Positions 1 to 10,134 of a stretch of 64,000 bases of DNA are shown one piece after another. Positions within the stretch are counted from its first letter, which is position 1. Each line of letters starts with the position of its first letter. The stretch lies in NCBI RefSeq assembly GCF_020509005.1, contig NC_063020.1:2232001-2296000 (forward strand), in the 5' to 3' direction. The position numbers and the translations under genes are program-made. Origin of the DNA: Fulvia fulva (lineage: Eukaryota; Ascomycota; Dothideomycetes; Mycosphaerellales; Mycosphaerellaceae). The notes under the pieces are model-generated. The model did no database searches. It was not told where the DNA came from and saw only the letters and a program-made list of their open reading frames with translations.

Positions 1-244
1 GCAGCCTCACTCGCGCGATCCAATCCACGCCATCTGAGAATTCGAGTTTCCGGACAACATTGAAGTGACCACAAGAGTACTTCCCACTGAGCTTGCAGCT
101 TGTGCCATCGCGCAGTCTTGATGCAATTACGAGCAGTGCGTCCCAATTCACAGACTTCACCAGCTCCTCCACTATGGTGTGGAATCGACCACCTTCTTCA
201 TAGTTGCCAGGTCCGATCCAAGACTCGCTGCCGATTGACGCCAT
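1..244 (-). CDS. Aminoglycoside phosphotransferase-like protein, N-terminal part only (runs off the window)
   Basis: Reading the minus strand from the ATG at 242-244 gives 81 codons that stay open to the window edge. They start MASIGSESWIGPG and continue through a CKLSGKYSCGHFNVVRKLEF stretch. This aligns without gaps of note to the start of the complete gene at 612-1781 (MATIGSDAWLGAG, then CKLSEKYSHGINNLVRKLEF), so the two are tandem, same-strand paralogues about 370 bp apart. The shared segment is the N-lobe of a kinase-like fold, in which the VRKLEFxDG part is the strand leading to the nucleotide-binding loop. The catalytic half lies outside the window, so activity cannot be judged. Substrate unknown. 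Confidence 0.75.
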   Translation of the reverse strand, partial: MASIGSESWIGPGNYEEGGRFHTIVEELVKSVNWDALLVIASRLRDGTSCKLSGKYSCGHFNVVRKLEFSDGVDWIARVRL

Positions 245-611
245 GATGTTTGACGCTGGAGTCACGTTGATAATCAAGATCGGGAAAATGTGAAATACCC
301 GCTCTGTGGAAGAATGTGTTCTCTGTTCAGAGCTGCACAGTGCATACATGCGTCAAGAGCAGCCTTTGTCTTAGCTGCATGCTACGAGCTTGAATGTCTA
401 CGGTCACATTACACCTGCCGCCGCGATCACTTTGCAAAGGCCCATTATACAAGATTCCGACCGACATTACTGCTGTCCAACCTGAACTCTGTCGAGTATC
501 TACAGCACCACACACCATACAGAACGAACCAGCGACGAGAGCGACAGTCAAGCGTTGCGAGAAGTCTATGGCTACTACACCAGGTTCAACACTTCCATGA
601 TGTCCTTTTGC

Positions 612-1781
612 TCATTCCGGCTGGTACAAAGCCGACCCAGTAGCCGCCTGATGAAATCGGTACAAGCCTTGCACAATCCCCGCCTCCGTCGATGTGAAAG
701 ACTCCACAAGCTCACCCAACTCAGCACCCCCAATCCGACTGACAGCATCCTGAAGACGAGCGATATACATTCCAATAGCCTCCTCATTACCCTCTTCAGC
801 ATCTTCAGCCTCTCCCTCGTCTCCAAAGCCCGGCAATGGCAGATCCAAACCAGAAAACCTCGGCATCTGCGCCACCATCTCAACGGGAGCTGCCATGACA
901 CCATCAAGATCAATCAGACCGACGATCTCGAAGGCGTCGTTGACGAGAAGATTGTGGATGCCGAAGTCGCGGTTCGTCAGGCGAAAGGGACGTTCCTTGC
1001 TGAACATCTGAATGAGGGCTGGGAAGTTGGCGAATTGAGGTGGCAGTTGGAATGGTTCTGCTTCGTCTCCCTCTTCGTCGTCGTCGTCGTCCTGACCAGC
1101 GGCGGCAGTGCCAGCGGCCATGCCATTCTGCAAGTAGTGTTGAGCCAGGTCAGACCAGAAGGTCTCGGCGTCGTCCCATGGTCCTAGCCCAGTCACGACA
1201 TCGGGCCCGATGGTGAAGGAGTCGGAGGACGAGTCTTGGTATATGCACCCGATCTTATCGAAGTGGAGGCTGGCTAGCTGCATTTGAATATCCGCCACAC
1301 CCTGCCAGAACTTCTCGTCCTTCTGCAAATCGTACCCTCGCGCCTGGCTGAGCTCCATCGCGCTAGTGCCGTGGATGTAGCTCATCAAGATGTACGGCGC
1401 TCCACCCTCGTTGTCTGGCGACAGGTCGTATGCAAAGACCTCTGGGACCGGAATGCTGGTGTGCTTGCGGATGTATTTCATGGTTGCGATGTCGACTTGG
1501 AGTCTATGCTCTGGATTGACGACTTCATGGGCATCTGGCAGCTCGGGGAGCGGGAGTCGAGCTACCCATTGTGTGCCGTCGGCGAACTCGAGCTTGCGGA
1601 CGAGGTTGTTGATGCCGTGGGAGTATTTCTCGCTAAGCTTGCAGCTTACACCGTTGTTGCCCTGCGAGGCTTTATGGAGCAATGCTGGCCAGTTGATGCG
1701 AGCGACGAACTCGGTGACTCGAGTCTGCTCAGCGTCATTGCTGCCTGCACCCAACCATGCGTCGCTACCGATAGTAGCCAT
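612..1781 (-). CDS. Aminoglycoside phosphotransferase (APH/choline kinase-like) family protein
   Basis: Single-exon protein of 389 residues when started at the ATG at 1781. An in-frame ATG at 1874 would add 31 residues, but the paralogue at the window edge begins at the equivalent of 1781, so that start is preferred. The N-lobe is followed by an HKHTSIPVPEVFAYD segment, as in fungal APH proteins. The catalytic loop reads NRDFGIHNLLV, that is the family's HxDxxxxN with His replaced by Asn but catalytic Asp and metal-binding Asn kept. The second metal Asp is in GLIDLDG. An acidic insert (five Asp, then EEGDE) interrupts the C-lobe. Such proteins are numerous in filamentous fungi and mostly have unknown small-molecule substrates; no resistance function should be inferred. 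Confidence 0.85.
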   Translation of the reverse strand: MATIGSDAWLGAGSNDAEQTRVTEFVARINWPALLHKASQGNNGVSCKLSEKYSHGINNLVRKLEFADGTQWVARLPLPELPDAHEVVNPEHRLQVDIATMKYIRKHTSIPVPEVFAYDLSPDNEGGAPYILMSYIHGTSAMELSQARGYDLQKDEKFWQGVADIQMQLASLHFDKIGCIYQDSSSDSFTIGPDVVTGLGPWDDAETFWSDLAQHYLQNGMAAGTAAAGQDDDDDEEGDEAEPFQLPPQFANFPALIQMFSKERPFRLTNRDFGIHNLLVNDAFEIVGLIDLDGVMAAPVEMVAQMPRFSGLDLPLPGFGDEGEAEDAEEGNEEAIGMYIARLQDAVSRIGGAELGELVESFTSTEAGIVQGLYRFHQAATGSALYQPE

Positions 1782-2349
1782 GCTTGTCTCGAATGTCTGT
1801 ATTGGTGGTCGAGATGGTGTGCTTGCCGGAAGTTGTTTATGTGAAGTCAGGCGTGAAGTCGTCTGTAAAAACAAGCCCTTTGTATTGTGAGCACGGGCCT
1901 TGGTATTGTTTGCAAAGCTGCCGCGCGTGGGTCAACATTTTTCTTTGTTCTTCAAAATTCAGATTGTTGCTCCCACTCATACTCACAGCTCCTCACGACA
2001 CTGCCGGTGGACGCATTTGGATCGTGAAGTTGGCAACGTAAGGTCAGCATTGTCGCGCGTCCTCGGAGACGGATTACGGGCACTTGTCTGAAGGATACCG
2101 GGCATCGAGCAGTGGCTTAGACTGTAGTGGGACCGCGCGAGACATGGGCTGCACGACACGCTCCATGTATTCCATAGTCTCATGCGGTTCCCGACTCTTG
2201 ATCTGGTGGGTGTGGTTGATAGGTGAGGGATATGTCACGAAAGGAAGCTGGTCTTCTATGCAACCGCGCTGCTTCTGTAAGCTAGAGATGCATTCATCGA
2301 TCATATCATCATTACCACCCAATGCGTTATGCCACAACGTGCTTGTCAC
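1782..2349. other. Intergenic spacer between the APH-like gene and RAD54
   Basis: Holds the upstream region of the APH-like gene (minus strand) and the 3' region of RAD54 (also minus). Only short ORFs in several frames, none with recognisable content. No repeat or RNA gene seen. Confidence 0.5.
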
Positions 2350-4794
2350 TCAATGACTGATGTACTGGAACACAGCACTGACATCCTTCTCCGCCGTCTC
2401 CTGTCGTAGCAGCAGATCCTGGATCCTGCCCATGGCACCTTGCTCACCTTCATTCGTGAAGTGATTCCAACTACTTGTGTCACCATAAAGCATAGCTGGC
2501 GCCTTCATGACCTGCCTGCCATTCTTGCAGCGCTTACACTTGAAGGTGTCGTGAGTGTCGCTGGTAGTGTTCGGCTTGTACTGGAACAGTTCTCGTAACG
2601 AGTCGACACTGAAGTGACGCTCGACGTCCTCGGCGGAGTCAACGACACATGATGATAGTGCTTGCTTGTGAGATTGACGCTGGAAGACTTTCTCCTCAAT
2701 CGTGCCGGTCGTCATGAATCGATACACGAAGCAATCTTTCTTTTGGCCATCACGCCAAACACGAGCGAGGGCTTGCTGGTCTGCCGCTGGATTCCAGTCA
2801 GGGTCGAAGAGCACCAGTCGATTTGCGCCAATCAAGTTCAGACCACATCCACCAGCCTTTGACGACAGCAGGAAGACGAACTCTTCGCCATTCGGATCGT
2901 TGAACTTCTCTACCAGCTTCTGACGTTTGTTGACGTTCATGGTGCCATCGAGTCGCAGAGAACCATAGTTATTGTTCCTGCATAGCTGCTCGAAGACATC
3001 GAGTGTTTGTGTGTAGTTGGAGATGAGCACAATCTTGTCGTTGGTATCCTGTCGTATCCGCGCCAGCATGCGAGCGAGGACTTGCATCTTGCCAGAATAG
3101 TAAGGCTTGACATCGCGATCACGACCACGCAGATCCTTCGGTACGTAATCATCCGGGAAGTGCTTTTCACAACCAGGAAGATCGTCTGGCAGATGGAGTA
3201 AGTCGGGATGATTGCAAAGTTTCTTTAGTAGCCCAATAGCCTTGAGAGGTTGACTTCCCTTGCCACGGAGCAAACTCTGGATCTCCGGCGACTTGATGAA
3301 GTAGTTGTAGAGGTCCAGCTGGAACGGCGCCAGATTGCAGAAGACAACGTGCTCGTACTTGACAGGCAAGTACTTTGACAAAATGTCGTTCGTGCGTCGA
3401 ATGATGAACTTGTTGACCTTGCCCAGAAGCTCCTTGAGACGTTCATCACCCTTCTCTCGATCTTTGTCACTTCCATCGGCGTCTCTGCTTCGGAGGATGG
3501 GCAGCTCATACTGCTTTCTGAACTCAAGTCGAGTACCGAGATAGGCAGGGTTAGCAAAGTCCAGCAATGCAAAGTACTCTGAGAGATCATTCTGGATGGG
3601 TGTTCCTGACAGAATGACTCGCTTCTTGACGTTGAGACCTGTGAGCGATTCGTAAGTATTCGACTCTGCGTTCTTCAGGCGATGACCTTCGTCGCAAAGC
3701 ATAAGGCCGATCGGTGTATTCCGCAGCTCGTCCACGTAGAGTCGCAGTGTCTCGTAAGACACGATCAGAACTGGTCGAATCACAGCCCGACCTGTCGCAG
3801 ACGCCCATTGGCGCATTTGCTGTGTCAGCTCTTCCTTGGAAGCCTTTCCATCAACAGCGAAAGGTATGATAGCGCCTTCTCCCAACCATTTGACCAATTC
3901 GTTCGCCCAGTTTCGTACAAGAGATGCCGGACATGCAATGATGCACTTTTGTATGGTGCTCTTTCCCGCGTCAGGCGACTGCTTCAGTAATGTCCACATC
4001 AACGTAATGCACTGCAAGGTCTTTCCAAGACCCATCTCGTCTGCCATTATGCAACCTTCAGCACCTTCCTCGATAAGTCCGGTGGTACACTTGTATAAGA
4101 ATTTGACACCCTCGACCTGATGCGGTCGCAGCACTTTCGCCAGCCTCGGATCAATCACGACAGGCACTTTCGGTCGTTCTGTGTCCACCTTCTTCTTTAT
4201 ACCTAAGATGTCTGCCAGGCTCTTGTGCATAAGAGGCTCGTCCAGCTTCGGCTTGTCTGGAGGCGACTCATGCTTCTTCTCTGGTTCTGTCTCTGCCTCT
4301 TCTAGTCGCTTTGCATCGAGTCGGTAGTCCACGGTCGGGTCGAACAACACAATCGCGAACTCTCCGCTGGGATCGTGCAGTGGCTTGTGGACGAAGACTG
4401 TGCCCTGCCGCAGACCGAGTAGAGGGGGTCCTTTCGACTGCGTATATCCTAGATTGTCCTTGTTCTTCAGTGGAATCGAGAAGCGTGACCGGAAAGCAGT
4501 ATCCTTGTCTTTGGCCTTGAAGACGGGAAAGCGGTTGACATCTCGGGTCGCGAGGGCGAGTCGATCTTCGTTGGTGTATGGCCTGTCGCCCTCTCCCACA
4601 CTACCATCGCCACCAGCATAGTCGACCTTACGTCGCTTTCGCGCAGGCTTCTCGGACACTCTCGAGGGAGTGTTTGCGCCGGGACACTTGAACGGCTTGA
4701 CCAGTCGGTCGGCCGATTGAGGGGTGCCGCCGTAGAGTCGTGCGCGTGGCTTGGTTGATGGCGGCGGGACATTCTCCTTGTCGGCGACTGTCAT
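2350..4794 (-). CDS. RAD54: DNA repair and recombination ATPase RAD54
   Basis: Intronless, 814 residues, the usual length for fungal Rad54. It is a SNF2-family double-stranded-DNA translocase that works with Rad51 in homologous recombination in the nucleus, promoting homology search, strand exchange and removal of Rad51 from duplex DNA. The N-terminus is basic and carries the Rad54 signature around KPFKCPGANTPSR. The helicase core has Walker A DEMGLGKT (Lys258) and the DEGH box at 368-371, followed by KRVILSGTPIQND. The C-lobe shows LLSSKAGGCGLNLIGANRLV and DPDWNPAADQQALARVWRDG. Near the C-terminus lies a CKRC motif with a WNHF segment, typical of the Rad54 C-terminal zinc region. All motor motifs look intact. 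Its nearest functional relative in the window is REV1. Confidence 0.97.
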   Translation of the reverse strand: MTVADKENVPPPSTKPRARLYGGTPQSADRLVKPFKCPGANTPSRVSEKPARKRRKVDYAGGDGSVGEGDRPYTNEDRLALATRDVNRFPVFKAKDKDTAFRSRFSIPLKNKDNLGYTQSKGPPLLGLRQGTVFVHKPLHDPSGEFAIVLFDPTVDYRLDAKRLEEAETEPEKKHESPPDKPKLDEPLMHKSLADILGIKKKVDTERPKVPVVIDPRLAKVLRPHQVEGVKFLYKCTTGLIEEGAEGCIMADEMGLGKTLQCITLMWTLLKQSPDAGKSTIQKCIIACPASLVRNWANELVKWLGEGAIIPFAVDGKASKEELTQQMRQWASATGRAVIRPVLIVSYETLRLYVDELRNTPIGLMLCDEGHRLKNAESNTYESLTGLNVKKRVILSGTPIQNDLSEYFALLDFANPAYLGTRLEFRKQYELPILRSRDADGSDKDREKGDERLKELLGKVNKFIIRRTNDILSKYLPVKYEHVVFCNLAPFQLDLYNYFIKSPEIQSLLRGKGSQPLKAIGLLKKLCNHPDLLHLPDDLPGCEKHFPDDYVPKDLRGRDRDVKPYYSGKMQVLARMLARIRQDTNDKIVLISNYTQTLDVFEQLCRNNNYGSLRLDGTMNVNKRQKLVEKFNDPNGEEFVFLLSSKAGGCGLNLIGANRLVLFDPDWNPAADQQALARVWRDGQKKDCFVYRFMTTGTIEEKVFQRQSHKQALSSCVVDSAEDVERHFSVDSLRELFQYKPNTTSDTHDTFKCKRCKNGRQVMKAPAMLYGDTSSWNHFTNEGEQGAMGRIQDLLLRQETAEKDVSAVFQYISH

Positions 4795-5602
4795 GACGGC
4801 GGAGATGGGGAGGTGGTGGAAGGTGAACGTTGAGCAGAACAGCAGACCGAGTGTCAGGCACTACATAGCGTGGTTGCCTGACATCACGAGGTCCCGCCGC
4901 CAAGAACTGCCTCGACTTCTTCTCTTCTTCCCGCGGACTACAACCAACTCTCGCTCAGCAACATGCACATGCCTCGAGCCCAGTTGAAGAATCAGGTCGC
5001 GAAACCGTGAAGGCAGTGACAGAGATGCGAAGACCTTGAGCAGTGAGAGCTCCCGCTTCGGGTATGATACGCTCCAAGATGCACATTGGAGTAAGTGACG
5101 CGGCTCATGGCGGATTGACAACATGCCTTACAGCTACATCACCATTTGACGCTCAGCTGCCTTTTACTTCCATGTGTAGGTAGGAGGTGCCATTTGCTCA
5201 AGGATCTGCTGACGGCCAACGTGCCGACCCATCTCAACGGGGAGCCTAGAGGCATAAGCTAGTCAACTTGGACCAAGGCCTCGTCAGTGGCCGAGAGGCG
5301 CAAGGTGTGCGACTGCCGCGTACGGTCGTCTTCATTGACGTTCACAATGATATCACTAGAACACGTGAGACACGTTCTACACAGGTCCCACATCAAAGTC
5401 CCGGCCAGAGAGCTTGAGACACGAGCTAACAAGAAGGGATATATTCATCTAGCAACGCAACTCCCTACAATGTACACGATCGCAACAGAGACCAAAAAAA
5501 ACAACGTGTAGATCTCTCGCTCAACTTCCTTGCAAGAATTGCGGCATCAGCGAGCTCCAGCAATTCGTGACAGATCGTGCTCGGCTGCTACACCCCTTGG
5601 TC
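4795..5602. other. Spacer upstream of RAD54
   Basis: Contains the RAD54 promoter (minus strand) and the region before the small gene at 5603. A short frame around 5345-5510 could be spliced using a GTGAGA donor near 5364 and an AGCTAAC branch site near 5424, but it would code for only about 31 residues. Not called as a gene. Confidence 0.4.
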
Positions 5603-5992
5603 ATGCTTATGAAACGAAACAACGCAACCAGCATCACATTTGACGGAGTACCAACCCAGGTTGAGGCGACACTTCGACAGCAGATTGCTAGTAGCAAGAC
5701 AGGTTCGCCAAATCCTGTCACATCTCTGGAGAACGCCCGCGAAAAGGTCCAAGTCATCGCAGAGCTTGTCAAGGCTGGAGAGGCTAGTGCGCGCGTGGCA
5801 CTGCTTGCTATGAGTCAGGAGTGGGTGGCCTCCCACCTGGACAGTAAGTCGATCGTAATAGATCATGAATGTGAACAAGGCATTGCGAGGGGCGTGGAAG
5901 CGATTGAAGCGAGCTTTGAGGAGCTCAGTAAGGAGATAGAGGGTTTGAAGAAGAAGGCGACCGGTGCTGGTATCGTTGATTCTGCTGTATGA
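5603..5992 (+). CDS. Small hypothetical protein with helical C-terminus
   Basis: From the first ATG at 5603 the frame codes for 129 residues. The same frame is open back to 5453 without any ATG (it includes a CKNC pair at about 5531-5542), so an upstream exon is possible and the true start is uncertain. The protein has no signal peptide or membrane segment. The C-terminal 60 residues are rich in Glu, Lys and Ala (for example EASFEELSKEIEGLKKKATG), consistent with a coiled coil. I recognise no family. Codon use looks like its neighbours. It could be a lineage-specific gene or the last exon of a longer one. Confidence 0.45.
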   Translation: MLMKRNNATSITFDGVPTQVEATLRQQIASSKTGSPNPVTSLENAREKVQVIAELVKAGEASARVALLAMSQEWVASHLDSKSIVIDHECEQGIARGVEAIEASFEELSKEIEGLKKKATGAGIVDSAV

Positions 5993-6400
5993 GGGATGGC
6001 AGTGTTGCTCTTGTTCGTAGGTATGTCTATTCGTACACGAGTTTCCCGCCACTTTTGTAGATGAGCGCCGGCATGCTAAGCGACCTGGTAGGCGGATTCC
6101 ACTTCTGTTTCCAACATACGCAGTCCTGGGTCACGCGGATTACTTGTTGTAGCTAGGCTCTCATGTCAAGCGCCGGAACGCTATACCCAACCCCAGACTT
6201 GGAATCAAGACCGTTGTAATCGACCGATTCAAGCCGGAGCGAGCGATGCAATAGCGCACCATCGCTCCAAGACGCTGTAGAGCTGTCGAGGTCCTTCCGG
6301 AAAGCCTGGCTGTCGAACGCAACCCTCTTGCCCGAATCTGCCTCTGCCTCCAGATAGGACTGACGGCAGCTGAATAAACGACAGCGGCCAGATGTTCTAC
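5993..6400. other. Spacer between two convergent genes
   Basis: Lies between the 3' ends of the small gene at 5603 and the repeat-containing surface protein. Nothing recognisable seen. Confidence 0.4.
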
Positions 6401-9355
6401 TTACCAGCTGACCACGATCAGCGCCATCATCCCGATCAGTATCACAGTTCCGCAGTCTCTGCTCGATCTACTGCCATCGCCAGAACTCGTTGAAGCTATA
6501 GCGCTTGCAGTCGTTCCAGTATGAGGCGTAACGCTGGGCCGAGTGGTGACGACACCATCATCGGCCAGGGAAGTCGCTGTGGTTTCACGATCGATCTTCA
6601 CAGTCGTTGTAGCTTGATCCGCCAGTGAGATCGTCCTAGATCCGATCACGATGCCAGAGCCACCTTCGAAGTTCAAGACACTCTGGCCGCCGATGATTGT
6701 GGCTTGACCTGCAGACAACGTGTGGCCGTCTACCACCACTATCGATCCGGAGCGAGCGATCTCGAACTCAGACGGACCATGCGCTGTTGCAAGAGTCGTA
6801 GCATCGCCCGGGGCGAGAGACAGGGCGCTTGTCCTGTAGACTAAGCCATCACCACCCAGTAGGAGAGTTGCGATCACGCCATCTATATCGAGCGTGCCCT
6901 CCGTGGTGAAGGTTTGCCCATTGACGATATACTCTGATCCAGATCTAAAGACCGTCACGCTGCCCAATGGGGCTGCAGTCACTGCAGTCTGGAAACTACT
7001 GGGTAGCAAGGTTGTTCCATCCACGACCAGTTCTGCACCAGCAGGGAGCACAGATAAGATCTGTCCATCGATGTTCGTGGCCTGTCCATGCGACAATATC
7101 TGCCCATCGGCGAAATATGCAGATCCGATCCGGATCACCGTGACTGGATCTTGCGCCGCCGCTGTAACGCGAGTGACTAGACCGTCTGCAAGCACTACTG
7201 TTGACGAGCCATCAAAGACTACTCCACTGCCATCCAAGTTGACAGACAACATCTGCCCATCAATGGTAGCAGATGCTCCAGATTCGATGATCTGAACATT
7301 GACGACGACGTCCAAGCCTGACCTTGACACTGTCATCACCGCTGGCGCAGCTGGGAGGACTGCGATGACACTTCCCGGCGGCGCTTGTCCATCGTTCTGG
7401 ACGGAGCTCACAGTTCCAGCGCCTGCGGATGCCGGCGAGATACCGCTCGTACGTGCCGGGTCCAGTGCCTCGTTCAGCACACTCAGTCCAGCAGGAACGA
7501 ATGCATCGTTTGGAGGCTCATCTTGCTCTGGCACCGGGATTGAAGCATCTCCTGAGCTACTTTCGAGATTTTGGGGTTGATCGAAAGTGACTGTGGCTGC
7601 CTCCAGAGCCTTACTCAATGCTTCGTCTAAGACGCTGAGATCAGGTGGACCTAAAGCTGTGCTCGGGCCAATGGGGGCTGGTTCCGGTGCCGGTCCAGCC
7701 TCGACACCCGGGGTTTCATCTTCGTTATCTGATGCTTGGGGTTGTCCAATACCTTCTTGTTGATGGGGCTCTTGGCCGTCACCCGTGGATTGCTGTTCCT
7801 GTGGAGCGGTATGAACTTGCTCATCTGGTTGCTCATCTTCAGGTGCCTGCTCTTTTGGATCGCTGGAATCTGACTCTACGTCGGATGGAATTGGACCCAC
7901 CGGCGTCGAAGCCACAGTCTCCTCAGCACTCGGAGCAGTCTTTCCAGTCTGCACGACTGCACTCTCGGTCTTATGCGCAGTCTGCGCAGGGCTCGGCGCC
8001 GTTGGCTTCACCACTTCAGCAGCCTGACTCAACGCGATCGGCGGATCAAAGAGATAATACTGCTCTTTCTGATACCTCTTATACGTATCCGGATTAAACC
8101 CACAGTCCGCCCATTCAGGCTGGATTTGCGCAACTTGAGTCGGATATGCCAGCATAGGCTTGTAGTCATCATAAATTACCGGACAGGCAAGCTTCCATGA
8201 GTCCGGCAAACCCCAGGAACACTGCGGTTGGCATTTGTAGATGTCCGTAGCGATGGGAGGGATTAGATCGGCAAAGTTCAGTTGCGTTGAGGTAGGCCCT
8301 TGGAAGAAAGCATTCAGCTCGCCGCCGCACATGCTGCTGACCTCAGATGAAGGCAACGGGAGGAAGAAGTTGGACATGGGAGTTCCGGTAGTGGCGCCGC
8401 ATTGGTCCACGGCCGCCAAGTCTGCGAATGAGATGTACGCGGTCCCGGAAGTGAAAGTCGTGCCGTAGGCCTCAATGGTGGTGACTGGACTCGGCGTGGT
8501 CGTGTTGCTAGGTCGGGTGAGGGCGCTGTGATTTCCGCAGAGTCTGTCACCAGCGGTCTCGACTGGGAAGTAAACAAGACGGACTGGACCAGCGGTGAAT
8601 GTACAGGCTGGCCGTCTAGTAGCTGTACATTTGGTGTTCGTGGGACGCTCACAAGCGGGCGAGTATGGGCACTCGCTGCGGTCTGTGCAGACATTGTAGG
8701 ATGACCAGAGCTTTGTGCATGCTTTCGACGGAATATCGCAGGTGACGCAGCCTGTATTGCAAGGAGGCGGTACGTAAGTGCGCGTCGAAGCCTGGGCTGT
8801 AAGAGTATAGGTGTTGGTGTAGGATGTGACGTTGGCCTCGATCCTGGGATATCCGTCACATAGTATCGTGGTTGAAGCATTCGGTAGGATCGTCGACTCG
8901 TTGATAATCGTGGTCATGATAGGGTTCGGGTACCATGACCACGTCCCTGTATTCGCCTCTCGCCACGACACGGATGCGCTGTTGCAAGCTTGAGCTTGCT
9001 CCCAGCTCCCGTTTGCGGTGACAGGTCGGGAGGAATTGCTGCTCAAGCTTGCCAGTCTCACCGTATGTATGATACTCAACGTGCTTGTTTTCGTTATTAT
9101 TGGACCAGCGGCCGAGGCAGCAGTGGAAGCGCTCAGGTTGTGCTCAAGCCCATGCAGAATAAGGGCACCAAGATCTTCGCTAGTCAACGTCGGTGAACTT
9201 GATTGAGAGAACGTTGAGCCATCTTGGGTCAAGATTGAGCCTGAACTGGTTGCAGACGAGCTGTGATTCTGGTATCTCTGCCCAGCACATCCAATGGCCA
9301 GGAGAGTTACGTGTATAGAGAAGAAGCCCAAGAGCATGATGGACAGAACGGCCAA
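6401..9355 (-). CDS. Large Ser/Thr-rich surface protein with internal repeats and GPI-type tail
   Basis: Single exon of 984 residues. The N-terminus (MAVLSIMLLGFFSIHVTLLAIGC) is a signal peptide or signal anchor. Residues about 30-430 are rich in Ser, Thr, Asn and Cys, with many N-glycosylation sequons and a cysteine-bearing part (CNTGCVTCDIPSKACTKLW and following). A Pro/Glu/Gln-rich low-complexity region follows. Roughly residues 670-925 hold four degenerate units of about 65 residues built on a pattern like RSGSxxxVDGQxLSxGQATxIDGQxLS. The end is Ser-rich, then a short hydrophobic stretch (GTVILIGMMALIVVSW), as expected for a GPI-anchoring signal. This architecture fits a cell-wall or plasma-membrane-anchored glycoprotein of ascomycetes; molecular function unknown. 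The gene stands alone. Confidence 0.8.
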   Translation of the reverse strand: MAVLSIMLLGFFSIHVTLLAIGCAGQRYQNHSSSATSSGSILTQDGSTFSQSSSPTLTSEDLGALILHGLEHNLSASTAASAAGPIITKTSTLSIIHTVRLASLSSNSSRPVTANGSWEQAQACNSASVSWREANTGTWSWYPNPIMTTIINESTILPNASTTILCDGYPRIEANVTSYTNTYTLTAQASTRTYVPPPCNTGCVTCDIPSKACTKLWSSYNVCTDRSECPYSPACERPTNTKCTATRRPACTFTAGPVRLVYFPVETAGDRLCGNHSALTRPSNTTTPSPVTTIEAYGTTFTSGTAYISFADLAAVDQCGATTGTPMSNFFLPLPSSEVSSMCGGELNAFFQGPTSTQLNFADLIPPIATDIYKCQPQCSWGLPDSWKLACPVIYDDYKPMLAYPTQVAQIQPEWADCGFNPDTYKRYQKEQYYLFDPPIALSQAAEVVKPTAPSPAQTAHKTESAVVQTGKTAPSAEETVASTPVGPIPSDVESDSSDPKEQAPEDEQPDEQVHTAPQEQQSTGDGQEPHQQEGIGQPQASDNEDETPGVEAGPAPEPAPIGPSTALGPPDLSVLDEALSKALEAATVTFDQPQNLESSSGDASIPVPEQDEPPNDAFVPAGLSVLNEALDPARTSGISPASAGAGTVSSVQNDGQAPPGSVIAVLPAAPAVMTVSRSGLDVVVNVQIIESGASATIDGQMLSVNLDGSGVVFDGSSTVVLADGLVTRVTAAAQDPVTVIRIGSAYFADGQILSHGQATNIDGQILSVLPAGAELVVDGTTLLPSSFQTAVTAAPLGSVTVFRSGSEYIVNGQTFTTEGTLDIDGVIATLLLGGDGLVYRTSALSLAPGDATTLATAHGPSEFEIARSGSIVVVDGHTLSAGQATIIGGQSVLNFEGGSGIVIGSRTISLADQATTTVKIDRETTATSLADDGVVTTRPSVTPHTGTTASAIASTSSGDGSRSSRDCGTVILIGMMALIVVSW
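6590..7350 (-). repeat. Coding tandem repeats, four degenerate units of about 65 codons
   Basis: Within the surface protein the segments ATIDGQMLSV, TNIDGQILSV, LDIDGVIATL and TIIGGQSVLN recur about 60-65 residues apart. Each is preceded by an (I/V)xRxGSxxxVxGQ/H-type strand. The units are diverged at DNA level, so the repeat is old or under selection for fold rather than a fresh expansion. Confidence 0.6.
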
Positions 9356-10134
9356 ATATTGTTCCCTTTGGAATATCGAACGCTCTCAGTGAAAGGGATG
9401 TGACTCCAGAGGTTACGAGTCACCTGAATTCAGTCATGATAAAAGCAAACCTCAGCCTCGACAGATATGGTGCCACACGTAACACCAATATACAGCCCAA
9501 AGCGAGGCTCCAAAGCCATGCGTTTTATCGCCACCAGGACCTGCAGCGCAAAGACCCGAAATAGCCCTGGAGGCTGCAAGGGACGCCTACTACCCAGAAA
9601 TGTCGTCTTGGCGCTCTGCATAATCCCTGCCAGCTGAACGTGCGGCGCCTTGTCGTGTAGCACAAGCAACATACCGGGAAGCGTACCAACAGCGCCAGGC
9701 TGGGTTCGTCGAGAGATCGACAAGATTGAGGATCATTCTTTCATGCCGCGTGGTAGCATAGTCGCACAGGAACCAGCACATACACTGTGTGTTCTTGTGG
9801 GCGCAGCCGCACCTGGATGTATCGAAGCCGTCACTTGAGACGTCCATATTTCCAGGATCCTGCTCACATCAAGCTGGAGGATGGCCATTGAGTATGACAA
9901 GACGGTAAATATCCAGAAGTGCCGACGAAGGGCTGCAGATCAAGAATCAATACATCTATCAGCAGCTTGTCACCGCTACTCATTACAGAGAACGCCTGAT
10001 ATCTCTCTGCTTCCAATGCATCTCCAACCCACCAACCATCCAACGCCACGCTCAATACGCGAGATCAAAGACAAAGACCACCCAAAAACACCACCAATGC
10101 AATCCTTTCCAAGAGAACACAATTCTCAAGCACG
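9356..10134. other. Spacer between surface protein and kinesin
   Basis: Contains the promoter of the surface-protein gene and the 3' end of the kinesin gene. Short ORFs on both strands (for example 9430-9723, minus) have no recognisable content. Confidence 0.4.

Noticed and set aside
5287..5511. A 74-codon frame and a possible two-exon mini-gene between RAD54 and the gene at 5603
   Set aside because: The long frame has no ATG at its beginning, and the spliced version would give about 31 residues without any recognised content.
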